In this document: in pieces, positions 1 through 14,436 of the stretch
Layout: every line of letters begins with the position of its first letter
How positions within the stretch are numbered: position 1 is the stretch's first letter
NCBI GenBank assembly: GCA_028023455.1
Contig: JAQFVV010012490.1
Span: 3,352,001 to 3,416,000 of the forward strand
Direction: 5' to 3'
Length of the DNA stretch: 64,000 nt
Source: Epiperipatus broadwayi
Lineage: Eukaryota; Onychophora; Udeonychophora; Euonychophora; Peripatidae
The notes under the pieces: generated by a model
What the model saw: only the letters and a program-made list of their open reading frames with translations
Told to the model about the DNA's origin: nothing
Databases searched by the model: none
Program-made: the position numbers and the translations under genes

Positions 1-359
1 CTATTGTTTTATTCATTAGCTACTTATTTCAACTGAATACCACCAGATCTTCCAGAAGCTGGAAGATAATTGACACTGAGTTTAAATCAGAATCTATTTT
101 AAAATGTATTCTTTAGTTTTGGGTCTAGGAGGAGTACTTCATAAAATAATAATAACAATACTATTTATCAAAACTAGCTGTGCTTTTATAATTTCTGTAG
201 ATTCTTCTTCATTCATCTTCTTTTGTTTTCATCTCATCACTATTACATTTAGCAAGTTATTTCAATACACTCATTTCTGATTTACACGCAATTTCCCATT
301 CTCAAGGTATTATTTGTATTCTTATATTAGTTTACTAACCAATATTTTGACTTCATAAG
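1..359. other. AT-rich sequence left of the satellite array
   Basis: The stretch has no array unit, convincing ORF or RNA gene. Similarity to the tandem units begins near 360. Confidence 0.5.
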
Positions 360-3300
360 TCAAGAAAACATTGCAAAATTTTTTTTTGAATGCAAAATTT
401 TCATTAACTTAATAAGACAACAAACACATGTAATATCAGAAAAGTGAATGATCTTGTCTGTTCAGCTCTCCTTGACTACATTTTCTTGTGCAATAATATG
501 GTAAGAATTGGCTTATACCTTAACCAATATGTCAATTTTCTCACAAAGTGAAAAGCATTAGTATACATTCAAATAAAAACATCAAACAAACATTGATAAA
601 GTGTTTAAGAATGGTGTAAATGGTATGATATGTTAAAAAGAATATTAGATAAACTTAACCAAATTCACATTATAAAAATATTCTTTGTACATATAACTGC
701 AAACATAATAAATATAGATTCCTTTCAATGAAATGTCACTTTTCACATAATTGTAAAATAAAAGCATGCATTTACAGGAAAAGGGTCCACAGGAAAAGGG
801 TCCAACTATTTTCTTTTAAATCAAGCATATACCCCCTCCTCCAACATTTACTGAGGATTCTTATACAACATAAAACATGGTGTCAATTTTAAATATTGAT
901 GAAAATATAAGAATAAGAAGAGAAAATGCTGTAAAAAAGATTAATCAAGAAGTCAGCAAAATAAATAGCAAAATTTTTCCTCAAATGCAAAATTCACTTC
1001 AACCTAAGAAAATAAACACATTTGGCTTGCCCTACCTCAACTATATTTTTTCCCTAACACTATGGTAAGGATTGGCCCATACCTTAACCAATATATCAAT
1101 TCCCTTACTAAGTAAAAGCATCTAATACATTCAAACAAAAATACCAAAAATGCAACAACTAATACATTATTAGTTAATACTTAAGTAAACTCAACAATGC
1201 TATAAAAAGTCAATTATATATAAAATATGCATTGAATAAATATTGTTTTCTTCAATGAAGTGTCAGTTTTCCCCATATAAAATCAAACATGTGCCTTCAG
1301 GTAAGAAGTCAATTTAACAATTTCTCCTTATATCAAATACATTCTTCCCATAATATGTCAATATGAAACATATGATATGTGAAACATTGTGATAATTCTC
1401 AAATTTGTTGTATAGTATGAGAATAATAAGAAAAATTATTCAAAGAAGATGATTCAAATGAACAAAAGATATGGAATTTTCATTGAATGCTACATTTGTT
1501 TCCATCTATTGAGAAAACATGCAAATGTGTCTTCAGATAGATGAATCTATTTACCAGGTCATATCTGTCTCAACTAGATATTTCCCTCTAACATTTTGAT
1601 AAGGATCAGCCTAGATCTTGACTAATATGTTGATTCTCTGATAAAGTAAATGCTATAGTACACATTCAAATAAATTACCAAACATGGAACAACCAAAAGA
1701 ATATTTGTTCACACTTAAGAAAACCCCAAAGACTGTAAAATAACTAAAAACATAATAAATATAGATTTCCTTGAATGAAGTGCCAATGTTCATCATAATT
1801 GTAAAATAAAATCATGCACCTTTATATAAGAAAAGGGTCAATTATGATTTTTTCTTACATTAAGCTTATTTTACCCCATCCCAACATCTCCATAGGATTC
1901 TTATAGAACATGAAACATGGTGATGATTTTGAACCTCAATACAAAATGTAAAAATAATGAAAAGCAAAACATTGCAAGGAAGACAAACTGAGAGGACAAT
2001 AAAAGATATAGCAAATTTAATCCTTGAATGCAAAATTTTCTTCCATTTAATGAGAGAACAAAAAGATATGGCATCAAGTAGGTGAATCAACTTATTGCAT
2101 CTGCTCTACTCAATTACATTTGTTTCTCTAATATTACAATAAGAATGGCCCATACCCTAACCAATATGTCAATTCTTTCATTAAGTATTAGTATGCATTC
2201 AAACAAAAAAATCAAATATGCAACAACAAGTAGAATATTAGCAAATATTTAAGCAAACTCAACAATGTTATAAAAATATTAAATATACATAATTATAAAT
2301 TGAATAGATATAGCTTTCATCAATGATGTGTCTGTTTTTGTCATATAAAATCAACACATGTGCTCTCAGGTATAAAGTCACTTTATCATTTTTTTTTATG
2401 TCAGTTATGTTCTCCTGCCTAACATGTCTTTAGGAATCATAAGATATGTAAGACATCACATTAATTTATGAGAATAGTCACAAAAAAAAGCTCAAAAAAA
2501 AAAAAAAAATCAAGATAGGAACAAAAAAAGACAGGTTTTTCTTGAATACTACATTTGTTCCCACTAATGGAAAAAAAGCCACATGTGACTTCAGGTAGTG
2601 AATCTATTTACTGCTTCAGCCCTACCTCAATTATTTTTTTTTATCAAACACTTCAGTTAGGATTTGTTCATATCTTGATCAATATCTTGATTCTCTCATG
2701 AGGTGAAAAGCTTTAGTATACTTTCATGAAAACACCAAACATGGGATAACAAAAAAAATATTTGTTAACACTTAAGCAGATTCACGACACTGTTAAAATC
2801 TCAATTATACATATAAAAGCAAACATAATAAAACATAGATTTCTTTGAATAAAGTGATTCTGTTCACAATAAATATAATAGCATCAAGTCATAATTTTCT
2901 CTTACATCAAGCTTATCTCCCACTCTCAACATTGAATTGAGAAGTCAACAAAATCTATTGCAAAATTTTTCCTTGAATGCAAAATTTATTTTAACCTAAT
3001 GAGAAAACAAATACATGTAGCTTTAGGTATATGAATCAATTTATCTATTCAGCCCTAAACTCACCTATATTTATTTGTCTAACATTATGATAAAGATTGA
3101 CCCATATCTTAACCAATATGTCAATTCTCTCATGAAGTGAAAAGCAATAGTATTCATTCAAATAAAAACATCAAACATGGAACAATAAAGAGAGTATTAG
3201 TTAAACTGAAACAAACCCACCAACTGTAAAAACATCAATTGTATATATGACTGCAAACATAATAATATATTTCTCTGACTGAAATGTATGTTTTTATATA

Positions 3301-6300
3301 ATTGTAACATAGAATCATTTATTTTCAAGAAAAGAGGCAAATAATGATTTTCTCTTGCATTAAGCTTACCTCGCCCCATCATTTCCATAGAATCTTAAAG
3401 AACATGAAACATGATGATGATTACCAATCTCAATTCAAAATATAAAAATAAGAAGAGCAAAACACAGCAAGGAAGAAAACCAAGATGTTAATAAAAAATA
3501 TAGCAAAATTTTTCTTTGAATGCAAACTTTACTTCCACTTAATAGGAAACAAATATATGTAACTTCAAGTAAATAAATGAATTTACTGCTTCAGGCCTAC
3601 ATCAACTATATTTTTTCCCTAATACAATGTTAAGGATTAGCCTATATCTTTAACCAATACATTGATTCTTTCACTATGTAAATGCATTCGTATACATTCA
3701 AACAAACAATGAATTTTTTTCCCTTACACTTTGGTAAGAATCAGTTCTTAGCTGGACCAATCAATATGTTGATTCATTCATGAAGTGGAAAGCATTAGAA
3801 TACATTCATAAAACATAAGACCAAACATAAGACAACAAAGAGAATATTAGTTAACACATAAGCAAATGCACAAGACTATAAAAACCTCAATTATAAATAT
3901 AACTGCAAACATAATAAATATAGATGTTCTTGAATGAAGTGCATGTGTTCACCATAATTGTAAAGTAGATTCATGCATCTTCAAGAAAAAAAGTCAAACA
4001 CACAGACACAAGACACATCAATTCCATAGGATTTTTACAGAACATGAAACAATAATGATTTTTAACCTCAATTCAAAATATAAAAATAAAAAAAGCAAAA
4101 CTCTCTCCAAGGAAGATGAACCGAGATGTCAATAAAAGATATAGCAAAATTTTTCTTTGAATGCAAAATTTATTTCCACTTAATAAAAAAAACAAACATA
4201 TAATAATTTCATGTAGGTGAATCAATTTATTGCTTCAGCTTTATATTAACTGTTTTTCCCCTAACACTACAATAAGAATAAGTCCATATCTTAACCAATA
4301 TGTTGAATCTTTCACGAAATAAAAGTATTAGTATACATTCAAACAAAAATATCAAATGTGTGACAAGAAGTAGAATATTAGTAAATACTAAATCAAACTC
4401 AACAAGACTTCCTTCAATGATGTGTCCACTTTCCCTTATAAATTTGATGAATGTGATTTCAGGCAAACAATTTTATCAATTTATTCTTACATTAATCACA
4501 TTTTACCACCTAACTTTTCAATAGGAATCATAAAATATGTAAAACAATGCATTAATTCTAAAACTCATTATGTTATATGAAAATGGTCAGAAAAAAAGCT
4601 CAAACAAGATAAGTTGAGACATGAACAAAAGAAATGCCTTTTTCCCTGAATGCTACACTTCCCCCCCATATTGAGAAAATATGCATGACTTAAGGAAGAT
4701 GAATCTTTTTTCTAGTTCAACCCTATCTCAACTATAATTCTTTTGCTGTAACACTTCGGTAAGAATCAGTTCATACCTTGACCAATATATTGATTTATCT
4801 TTTGAAGTAAAAAGCATAAGTGTACATTCATAAAAACAACAAACTGGGAACAATAAAGAGAATATTAGGTAATATTTAAGCAAACCTATTAGACTGTAAA
4901 ACCCTAAATTATACATATAACTGCAAACATAATAAATATACATTTCCTTGAATGAAATGCCTATGTTTATCATAATTGTAAAGTAGAATCATGAATTTTT
5001 AAGAAAAGAATCAAATTATAATTTTCTCTTACATTAAGCTTATTCTCCCCTTTTCCCCAACATTTCCATAAGATTCTTACAGAACATGAAACATGGTGAT
5101 GATTTTCAACCTCAATTCAAAATATGAAAATAAAAAGAATAAAACACTGCAAGGAAGAAAAATGCAGATGTCAATAAAAGATATAGCAAATTTTTTCTTT
5201 GGATACAAAATTTACTTTCATTTAGTAAAAAAACAAAGATATGTGGTTTCAAGTAGTTGAATCAATTTATTGCTTCAGTTTTACTTCAACTATATTTTTT
5301 CCTCTAAGATTTCAGTAGGGATCAGACCTTACCTTAAACAACATGTTGATTCTCTCATGAAGTGAAAAGTATTAGTATACATTCAAATGAAAATACCAAA
5401 CATGGAAGAAGAAAGACAATATTAGTTAACATTTCAGAAAATCCACAAGACTGTAAAAACATCAATTATATATAATGGGAAGCATAATAAATATAGATTT
5501 TCTTGAATGAAATGCCTGTGTTCAACATAATTGTAAAGTAAAACCATGGACCTCAAGAAAAAAGTGAAGTTATGATTCCCTCATATATTAAACTTATCCC
5601 CCCTCCCCCAACATTTCTATAGGATTCTTACAGAACATGAAACATGGTGATGACTTTCAATCTCAAAGAAAATATGAAAATAAGAAGAGCAAAATACTGC
5701 AAGGAAAATAAACTGAGATGTCAATAAAAGATATAGCAAAATTTTTTGTGAATGGAAAATTTACTTCCATTTAATGAGAAAACAAATATATGTGGCTTCA
5801 TGTAGGTGAATCAACTAAACACTTTAGTCCTACCTCAATTATATTTTTTTCCTAATACAATGGTAAGAATCGGCCCATACCTTAAACAATATGTTGATTC
5901 TCTCACTAAGTATACATTCATACAAACATATCAAATATGTAACAACAAATAGAGAGTATTAGCAAATACTTAGGCAAACTCAACAAGGCTATAAAAATGT
6001 CAATTATATATAACTATAAACCTAATAACTATTGCTTTCTTTAATGAAATATCTGTTTTACTCAAATAAAATCTACACATGCCCTTGGGTATGAAGTCAA
6101 TTTATCAAATTCTCTTTACATTAATTACATTTTTTCACCTAACATGTTGATAGAAATCATAAGACACTTTAAACATTGTGTTGATTCCTAAACTCATTAA
6201 ATTGTACAAGAATAGTAAGAGAAAAAGCTGAAGGAAAATGAATCAATATGTGAATAAAAGATATGGCTTTTTCCTTGAATGCTACATTTGTTTCCACCTC

Positions 6301-7369
6301 ATGAAAAAACATGCATATATGGCTTCAGATAGGCAAATTTACATATTAATCAGCCTTACCACAATTATATATTTCCCCTAACATTACAATAAGGATCAGC
6401 CTATACCTAGACCAATATGGTGATTCTTTCACAAAATGAAAAGCATTAGTATACATTCATATAAAAACCAAATATAAGACAACAAAGAGAATATTAGTTA
6501 ACACCTAAGAAAATGCACAAGACTGTAAAAACCTCAATTATATATATAACTGCAAACATAATAAATACAGATTTCCTTGAATGAAGTGCCTGTGCTCACC
6601 ATAATTGTAAGGTAGAATCACACATCTTCAAGAAAACAATCAAATTATGATTTTCTCTTGCATTAAGCTTATTCCCCTCCCCTATCCTTCATTTCCATAG
6701 GATTACTAATGACTTTTAACCTCAATTTAAAATATGAAAATAAGAAGAGCAAAACAGTGCAAGAAAGAAGAACTGAGATGTCAATAAATGATATAGCAAA
6801 ATTTTCCATGAATGCAAAATTTATTTTCATTTAATGAAAAAACAAAAATATGTACCTTCAGGTAAGAGAATCAACTTATTGTTTCAGCCCTTATTTCAAC
6901 TATACTTTTTCTTATAACCCTGTGGGTAAGGATTGGACCATACTTTAATCAAAATGTTGACTCTCTCATTACATAAAAACATTAATATATTCATTCAAAC
7001 AAAAATATCAAGTAGGCAACAAGAAGTAGAATATTAGCAAATCTAAAACAAATTTAACAAGACTATAAAAATGTCAAATTTTTTAATTATAAACTGAATA
7101 AATATTGCTTCCTTCAATGAAGTGTCTATTTTCCCTATATAAAATCAACATATGTATTTTACCAATTTCTCCTGACATCAATTATGCTCTTCTGCCTTAC
7201 ATGTCAATAGGAATCATAAGTTAAGTTAAACATCACGTTGATTCCTAAACTCATTATATTGAATGCGAATTGCAAGAGAAAAAACTGAAAGAAAATGAAG
7301 CAATATGTGACCAAAAGATATGGCTTTTTCCTTGAATGCTACATTTGTTTCCACCTCATTCATTAAATG

Positions 7370-8180
7370 TTTTTTCATACACTATCACATTAGAAAGAAA
7401 GCTGAGTTAATAAATAAAATGTGAGAGCTTTTCTATTCATAGCATACAATATATTTTTCTGCTTGTTTTTTAATTTATTGTCAAATTCTTAAAACCATTG
7501 TACTATTATTATTTTCATGTTAATATTTAATTTCTCATTAGATGTTAAACTTTTTAGTATTAATAAAATATTGCTTTAATTATTAAATTCAGTCTTTATA
7601 TCTGTATCATTATCTCCATTATCAGAAAAATATCAATCATACACAAATATTATATTGTTTTTAAACTATAAGAGTACAATCATATTTTTAAAAGTCACTT
7701 TATTTATTAGAGTTTATGTTGTTGATGTTTAAGAGACTTCCATGATTAAGATTATTTTATCATATTTATTTTAAGCTGGATTATCAGAAATCCTTCAGTG
7801 TTATATATGGATATGAACAAAATTCCTTTCCTACTCATATCATCATGAATGGTAATCCTAGATGATGGTTTTAAAGGAAAATTTATTGTTAAATATTAAA
7901 GTATCATCATTATTAATTCTCATTTATTGCATTATGATATTATTAGAAGACTGGATAATCCCATCTCATTCTCTAGGATACATTCACTAATAGGATTAGA
8001 ATCTGAAATATAAAAAGTAGAAGATTACTTATTTATTTAAAGAATCTTTATTAGTATAAGAACCCTGAAATTAGATTAATTAGATTTGACTGTATATTTA
8101 ATAAGAGTAACCTATTTTTGGATCTAACCTGGTTGAATATGTTGAGAGCAGCATGAGAGCTGTGATCCTGAAGGTTACAA
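7370..8180. other. Non-repeat interruption of the array
   Basis: Array similarity stops after 'tttgtttccacctcat' and resumes near 'ataactgcaaatataatgaat'. The ~810 bp between them match no A or B unit, contain no meaningful ORF and show no terminal repeats that I can see. It may be an inserted element or a fragment of older sequence. Confidence 0.65.
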
Positions 8181-9599
8181 TAAATAACTGCAAATATAAT
8201 GAATATAGATTTACTTGAATGAAATGTCTGTTTTCACATAATTGTAAAGTAGAATCATGCATTTTCAAAAACATAGTCCAATTATTTTATATTACATCAA
8301 GCAAATCCCTTCCTCCCTAACATTTAAAGAGAATTCTTACAGAACATGAAACATGATGATGATTTTAAATGTCAATACAAAATATGAAAATAAAGTAAGC
8401 AATACACTACAAGAATGGAATCATCATTAAAACATATAACAAAAAAATTTTTTTAATGCAAAATTTACTTCCATTTAATGAGAACACAAATATATGTTGT
8501 TCCAAGGAAAACAAATCAATTTATCACTTCAGCCCTAACTCAACTATATATTTTTCTTTAACACTACAATAAGGATCAGCCCATACCTTAACAAATATGT
8601 TGATTCTCTCACTAAGTAAAAGCATTAGTATATATTCAAACAAAAAAAAATCAAATATGACAATAAGAAGAGTATTATCAAACATATAAGATAAGTCAAA
8701 CAAGGCTATAAAAATGTCAATTATATATAACTACAAACTGAATAAATATTGCTTCCTGGAATGAAGTCTCTATTTTCTCTATATAAAATCAATACATGCC
8801 TTTATGTAAGAAGTCAATTTATCAATCAACTTCCTTTTCATTATTTCATTCTTCCACCTAACATGTCAATAGGATCATGTTGATTCACAAACTTATTATG
8901 CAGTATGAAAAAAGTAAAAAAAAGCTCAAGAAAGATTAATTAAAATGTGAACCAAACTTATGGCTTTGTTTTCACTTAATAAAAAAACAGGTACATGTGG
9001 CTTTAGATCGGTGTATCTACTTATCAGTTCAGACTTATCTCAATTATATTTTTTCCCTAACACTTCGGTAAAAATCAACCCATATCTTGACCATTATATT
9101 GATTCTCTCATGAAATGAAAAGCATTAGTATATATTCAAATAAAAACACCAAAAATGTGCCAACAAAGAGAATATTAGTTAAAACTTAAACAAACCAACA
9201 TCACTGTAAAAACATCAATTGTATATGTAACTGCAAACATAATAAATATATATTTTCTTGAATGAAATATCTGCTTTCACATAATTGTAAAGTAGACTCA
9301 TGCACCTTCAGGAACGGGGACAAGTTATGATTTTTATTTTGCATTAAGTTTATTCCCACCCCCGATAATTTTCATAGGATGCTTACAGAACATGAAATAT
9401 GATGATGATTTTTAACCTCAATTCCAAATACAAAAATAAGAAGAGCAAATCACTACAAAAGTAAAAATGAATCAAGATGTAAATAAAAAATATAGCAAAT
9501 TTTTATATTTGAATGAAAAATTTACTTCCACATAATAAAGAAACAAACATAAGTAACTTCAGGTAGATGTATCAACTTATTGCAGCCCTACCTTAACCA

Positions 9600-11230
9600 A
9601 TATGACAATTCTCTCACAAAGTAAAATCATGCATAGAAATTCCAACAAAAATATTCAAAAATGCAATAACAAATACAATATTAAATAATACTTAAGTAAA
9701 CTCAATAGCATTAAAAATATCAATTATATATCACTATATACTGATTAAATATTGTTTACTTCAATGAAGTGTCTGTTTTTTTATATAAAATCAACACATG
9801 TGTCTTTCAGGTAAGAAGTTAATTTATCAATTTCTTCTTATATCAAATACTAACAATCAATATAAGAACTATGGTGATAATTCTCAAATTCATTATGTAG
9901 TAGGAGAATAATAAGTCTAAATATTTAATTCTCTTTTCTTTAATTAATGTTAGAAAAAAAAAGGTGAGATGGGCCACTGCAAGGGATCCAAATATAACCA
10001 ACAGTAAGGATTCATGTGTTTTATTATCAAAAAAATAGAACATTTAAATGCCACATTTACATATTAAGCCTCATTAACATAATAAATTACATTCACATAT
10101 AGGCATAATTTTCAACTGCTAAATTTGATTCTAAGCAATGGGTTGCTGAAAGTATGCTTAGTGTATTATAAAAGTCTTGAATTTCAACTTTTATCTTTTT
10201 GTAATACATGATTACAACAAGTTTAAAAAAAAATTAAAAAACCCGAAGGAACTTAAAATGAAATAAAAACAAAGCCACTCATTTTTCATGGAATACAAAG
10301 TTTGTTTCCATCAAATTAGAAAACACACAAATGTGACTTCATGTAGTTTAATCTACTTACTGGTTCAGTCCCATTTCAATAAGATTTTTTTCCAATGCTT
10401 GGTAAAAATGATCCCTTATCTTGATCAATATATTGATTATCTCACTAAGCAAAAGCATTAGTATACATTCAAACAAAAATATCAAATATGCCATGACAAA
10501 TAAAGTATTAGTAAATATTTAAACAAACTCAACAAGAATATAAAAACATCAATTATATATAACTATAAACCCAATAAATATTGCTTCCTTCAATGAAATG
10601 ACTGTTTTCCCCAGATAAAATCAACCCATATGCCCAGAAATATGAAGACAATTTATCAATTTCTCATTACATAAAATGCACTTCAGTAAAAGAGTAAAGT
10701 TATGACTTTCTCTTACATTAAGCTTACCCTGCCCCCCTGCCATTTTCACCGTATTCTTATAGAACTTGAAACATGGTGATTTTCAATTTCAATTTAAAAT
10801 ATAAAAATAAGAAGAGCAAAACACTACAAGGAAAATAAACCGAGATGTCAATAAAAGATATAGCAAAATTTTTCATTGAATGCAAAATTTACTTCCACTT
10901 AATGAAAAAACAGACATGAATGTCTTAACGTAGGTGAATCAACCCATCACTTCAGTCTTTTCACAACTTTATTTTTTTTAACACTATGGTAATGATAAGC
11001 CAATACCTTAATCAGTGCATTGATTCTCTCACTAAGTAAAAGGAGTAATACATATTCAAACAAAAATATCAAATATGTAACAAGTAGATTATTAGCAAAT
11101 ACTTAAGCAAATGCAGCAAGGCTATAAAATTATCAATTATATATAACTATAAACAGAATAAATATTGTTACCTTCAATGTAATGACTGTCTTCCCCATTT
11201 AAAATAAACACGTGCCCCCATGTATCAATT
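9600..11230. repeat. Array segment duplicated at 12020-13619 (copy 1)
   Basis: This segment is much closer to 12020-13619 than to any other part of the array. Both contain the same non-standard ~400 bp insert (9900-10290 and 12350-12720, sharing 'aagcaatgggttgctgaaag') and the same later landmarks ('cagtgcattgattctctcac' at about 11015 and 'tagtgcattgattctctcac' at about 13425). The offset is about 2.42-2.45 kb, indicating a recent tandem segmental duplication. Confidence 0.85.
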
Positions 11231-12019
11231 TCTCATTACATTAATTCCATTCTTTCTCCTAACATGTCAATAGGAATCCTACGATACGTAAAACATTGTG
11301 TTGATTTCCATACTCATTATGTAATACATTAATAGTTAGAAAAAATGCTCAAGAAATATGAATCAGGATGAGAATAAAAGGTACAGCTTTCTCCTTGATT
11401 GCTACATTTATTTGCACCTAATGAGAAAACATGCACATATGGCCTCAGGTAGATGAATCTACTTACTGGTTCAGTCCTACTTCAACTATATTTTCCCATC
11501 AACCCATACTCTGACTAATATGTTGATTTTCACATGAAGTGAAAAGCATTAGTATACATTCAAATAAAAAGACCAAACATGTGACAACAAAGAGAATATT
11601 AGTTAAACCGAAGCAAACCAACAACATTATAAAAACATCCATTGTATATATAACTGCAAACATAATAAATATAGATTATCTTGAATGAAATGTCTGTTTT
11701 TACATAATTGTAAAAAATAGAATCATGCATTTTCAGAAAAAGGGTCAATTATTTTGTCTTACATCAAGCATACCCCCCACCCCAACATTTTATAAAAGAT
11801 TCTTACAGAACATTAAATATGGTGATGATTTTCAACATTGAACAAATTATAAGAATAAGAAGAGCAAACACTGCAAGGAAAATGAATTGAGAAGTCAACA
11901 AAATACATAGCAAAATTTTTCCTTGAATGCAAGAAAACAAGCACATGTGGCTTCAGGTGGACAAATCACGTTATCGATTCAGACCTATCTCACCTATATT
12001 TTTTCCCTGATAGGCCCAT

Positions 12020-13619
12020 ATCTTAACCAATATATTGATTCCATTAAAAAGTAAAAGCATTAGTATACATTCAACCAAAAATACCAGAAAAACAATAAGG
12101 AAAATATTATTTAATATTTAAGCAAACTTGAGGCTATAAAAAAGTGAATTATATATAACTATGCACTGAATAAATATTGTTTCCATCAATAAAGTTTCAG
12201 TTTTTCCCATATAAAACCAATATATGTGTCCTCAGGTAGGAAGTCAATTTATTAATTTCTTCTTATATCAAATACATTGAACCCCTTAACATGTCAATAG
12301 GAAACAATTGATATGTGAACTACTGTGATAATTTTCAAATTCATTATGTAGTAGGAGGATAATGTCTAAATATTTAATTCTCTTTTCTTTAATTAATGTT
12401 AGAAAAAAAAATATAAGGTGGCATGGGAAATTGCAAGGGATCCAAATACACTCAACAGAAAGAATTCATGTGTTCTTTTGGCAAAAAAATAGAACATTTA
12501 AATGCTGCATTTACATATTAAACCTCATTTACATAATAAATTACATCCATATATAGGCATAATTTTCAACTGCTAAATTTGATTCTAAGCAATGGGTTGC
12601 TGAAAGTATGCTTAGTGTATTATAAAAGTCTTGAATTTCAACTTTTATCTTTTTGTAATACATGATTACAACAAGTTTAAAAAAAAAAAAATGAAGGAAC
12701 TTCAAATGAGGTAAAAAAAAGATACACATTTTTCTTGGAATACTAAGTTTGTTTCCATCTAATTAGAAAACATGCAAATGTGACTTCAGTTAGTTGAATC
12801 TACTAACTGGATCAGCCCCATTTCAACAAGATTTTTTTCCAATGTTCGGTAAAAATTATCCTTTATCTTGATCTATATTGATTATCTCACTAAGTAAAAG
12901 CATTAGTGTACATCCAAACAAAAATATCAAATATGCCACAACAAATAAAATATTAGCAAATATTTAAGAAAACTCAACAAAGATATAAAAACATCAATTA
13001 GTCATTGCATTTATAATTTTATATGTTTTTCCCAGATAAAATCAACCCATATGTCCACAAATATGAAGACAATTTATCAATTTCTCATTACATAATTAAT
13101 ACCATAATTGTAAAGTAGAATCATGCACTTCAGTAAAAGAGTAAAGTTATGATTTTCTCTTACATTAAGCTTACCCCTTGAAACATGGTGATTTTCAATT
13201 TCAATAAAAAAATATAAATATAAGAAGAGCAAAACACTACAAGGAAAACAAACCGAGATGTCAATAAAAGATATAGCAAAATTTTTCATTGAATGCAAAT
13301 TTACTTCCACTTACTAAAAAAAACAGACATACATGTCTTAAAGTAGGTGAATCAATCCATCACTCCAGTCCTTCCTCAACTATATTTTTTTCTAACACTA
13401 TGGTAATGATCATCCCATACCTTAATTAGTGCATTGATTCTCTCACTAAGTAAAAGGAGTAGTATATATTCAAACAAAAATATCAACTATACAACAAGTA
13501 GAATAATAGCAAATACTTAAGAAAATTCAGCAAGACTATAAAATTATCAATTATATATAACTATAAACAGAATAAATATTGTTACCTTCAATGTAGTGTC
13601 TGTTTTCCCCATATAAAAT
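12020..13619. repeat. Array segment duplicated from 9600-11230 (copy 2)
   Basis: This is the second copy of the ~2.45 kb higher-order segment. It lacks part of the type A half present in copy 1 (after 'aaacatcaatt' near 12998) and ends directly at the foldback cluster at 13620. Confidence 0.8.
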
Positions 13620-14074
13620 AAACAAAGCAAAACCCTCCATATAGTATTGCCACTCTGTGCTAACCAGAGTAATCAATGAATGCCAGAAGGCTTGTGCATA
13701 AAATCCCTATCTAATGCCTACTCATCCAATATCCCCAGACTAGTTTCTGGCTTGTGGCCATCGCCAGTGAGGAGCTTTGGATCTGAGAGCACTGCACCTA
13801 GATCTTATGATCTAATGCAACCTTCCAGCACCCACCTTTTATCTCTATTTAACTACAAAACTATGAGAATGAAATTTGAAAACACAAAATATTTTCCAAT
13901 CTAAGCTCAATAACTTATATAGTCATATGGGTCTGAACTCAGTTCAGCACCCATACATTTTGATGTCTTTGGCTCTTTAACAACCATAGCCACCACTATC
14001 CTATTAGGCAGGATTGGTGTTAAACCATTAAGCATCACATGATCACTATCTTATACTAGCACATAATTGTTTAT
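13620..14074 (+). mobile_element. Foldback element family, unit 1 (~455 bp)
   Basis: The unit runs from 'aaacaaagcaaaaccctcc' to 'actagcacataattgtttat'. It is repeated directly at 14075 and inverted at 14440-14885. It is less AT-rich than its surroundings. No coding capacity is seen; the 74-residue ORF inside is not conserved in the second copy. The family is not recognised. It is probably a non-autonomous DNA transposon or foldback element. Confidence 0.8.
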
Positions 14075-14436
14075 AAACAAAGCAAAACTCTCCATACAGT
14101 ATTGCCACCATGTGCTAACCAGAGTTATCAATGAATGCTAGAAGGCTTGTGCATAAAATCCCTATCTAATGCCTACTCATCCAATATCCCCAGACTAGTT
14201 TCTGGCTTGTGGCCAACGTCAGTGAGGAGCGTTGGATATGAGAGCACTGCACCTAGATCTTAGGATATAATGCAACCCTCCAGCACCCACCTTTTAACTC
14301 TATTTACAAAACTATGAGAATGAAATTGAAAACACAATTAATATTTTCAATCTAAGATCAATAGCTTCTATAGTCATATGGGTCTGAACTCAGTTCAGCA
14401 CCCATACATTTTGGTGTCTTTGGCTCCTTAACAAAG
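14075..14436 (+). mobile_element. Foldback element family, unit 2, truncated
   Basis: This is a direct copy of unit 1, roughly 90-95% identical by eye. It starts 'aaacaaagcaaaactctcc' and breaks off after 'tttggctccttaacaa', where the inverted copy begins. It lacks the last ~90 bp of the unit. Confidence 0.8.

Larger units (their letters stand above)
360..13619. repeat. Tandem array of ~550 bp A/B units (satellite-like)
   Basis: The landmark 'agcattagtatacattcaa' recurs, with variation, near 553, 1117, 1651, 2185, 2708, 3141, 3680, 3793, 4322, 4812, 5367, 5912, 6440, 6977, 8630, 9120, 9630, 10458, 11040, 11540, 12057, 12900 and 13466, mostly 490-580 bp apart. Two unit types can be told apart. 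Type A carries 'aactgcaaacataataaat' and 'gaacatgaaacatggtgat'. Type B carries 'aactataaactgaataaat' and 'cctaacatgtcaatag'. They often alternate, giving a ~1.1 kb dimer, but A-A and B-B neighbours also occur. Units differ by many substitutions and indels, so the array is old or weakly homogenised. The short ORFs inside it are chance. Confidence 0.9.

Noticed and set aside
877-1068. 63-codon ORF in the left part
   Set aside because: It lies inside one unit of the tandem array and is broken in the other units; a chance ORF.
360-13619. CRISPR-like or gene-cluster reading of the regular array
   Set aside because: Units are ~550 bp, diverged and non-coding, in an animal intron-like setting; no short repeat/spacer pattern.
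13680-13904. 74-codon ORF with less AT-rich codons
   Set aside because: It is part of the foldback unit; the second direct copy and the inverted copy interrupt the frame, so no coding constraint.
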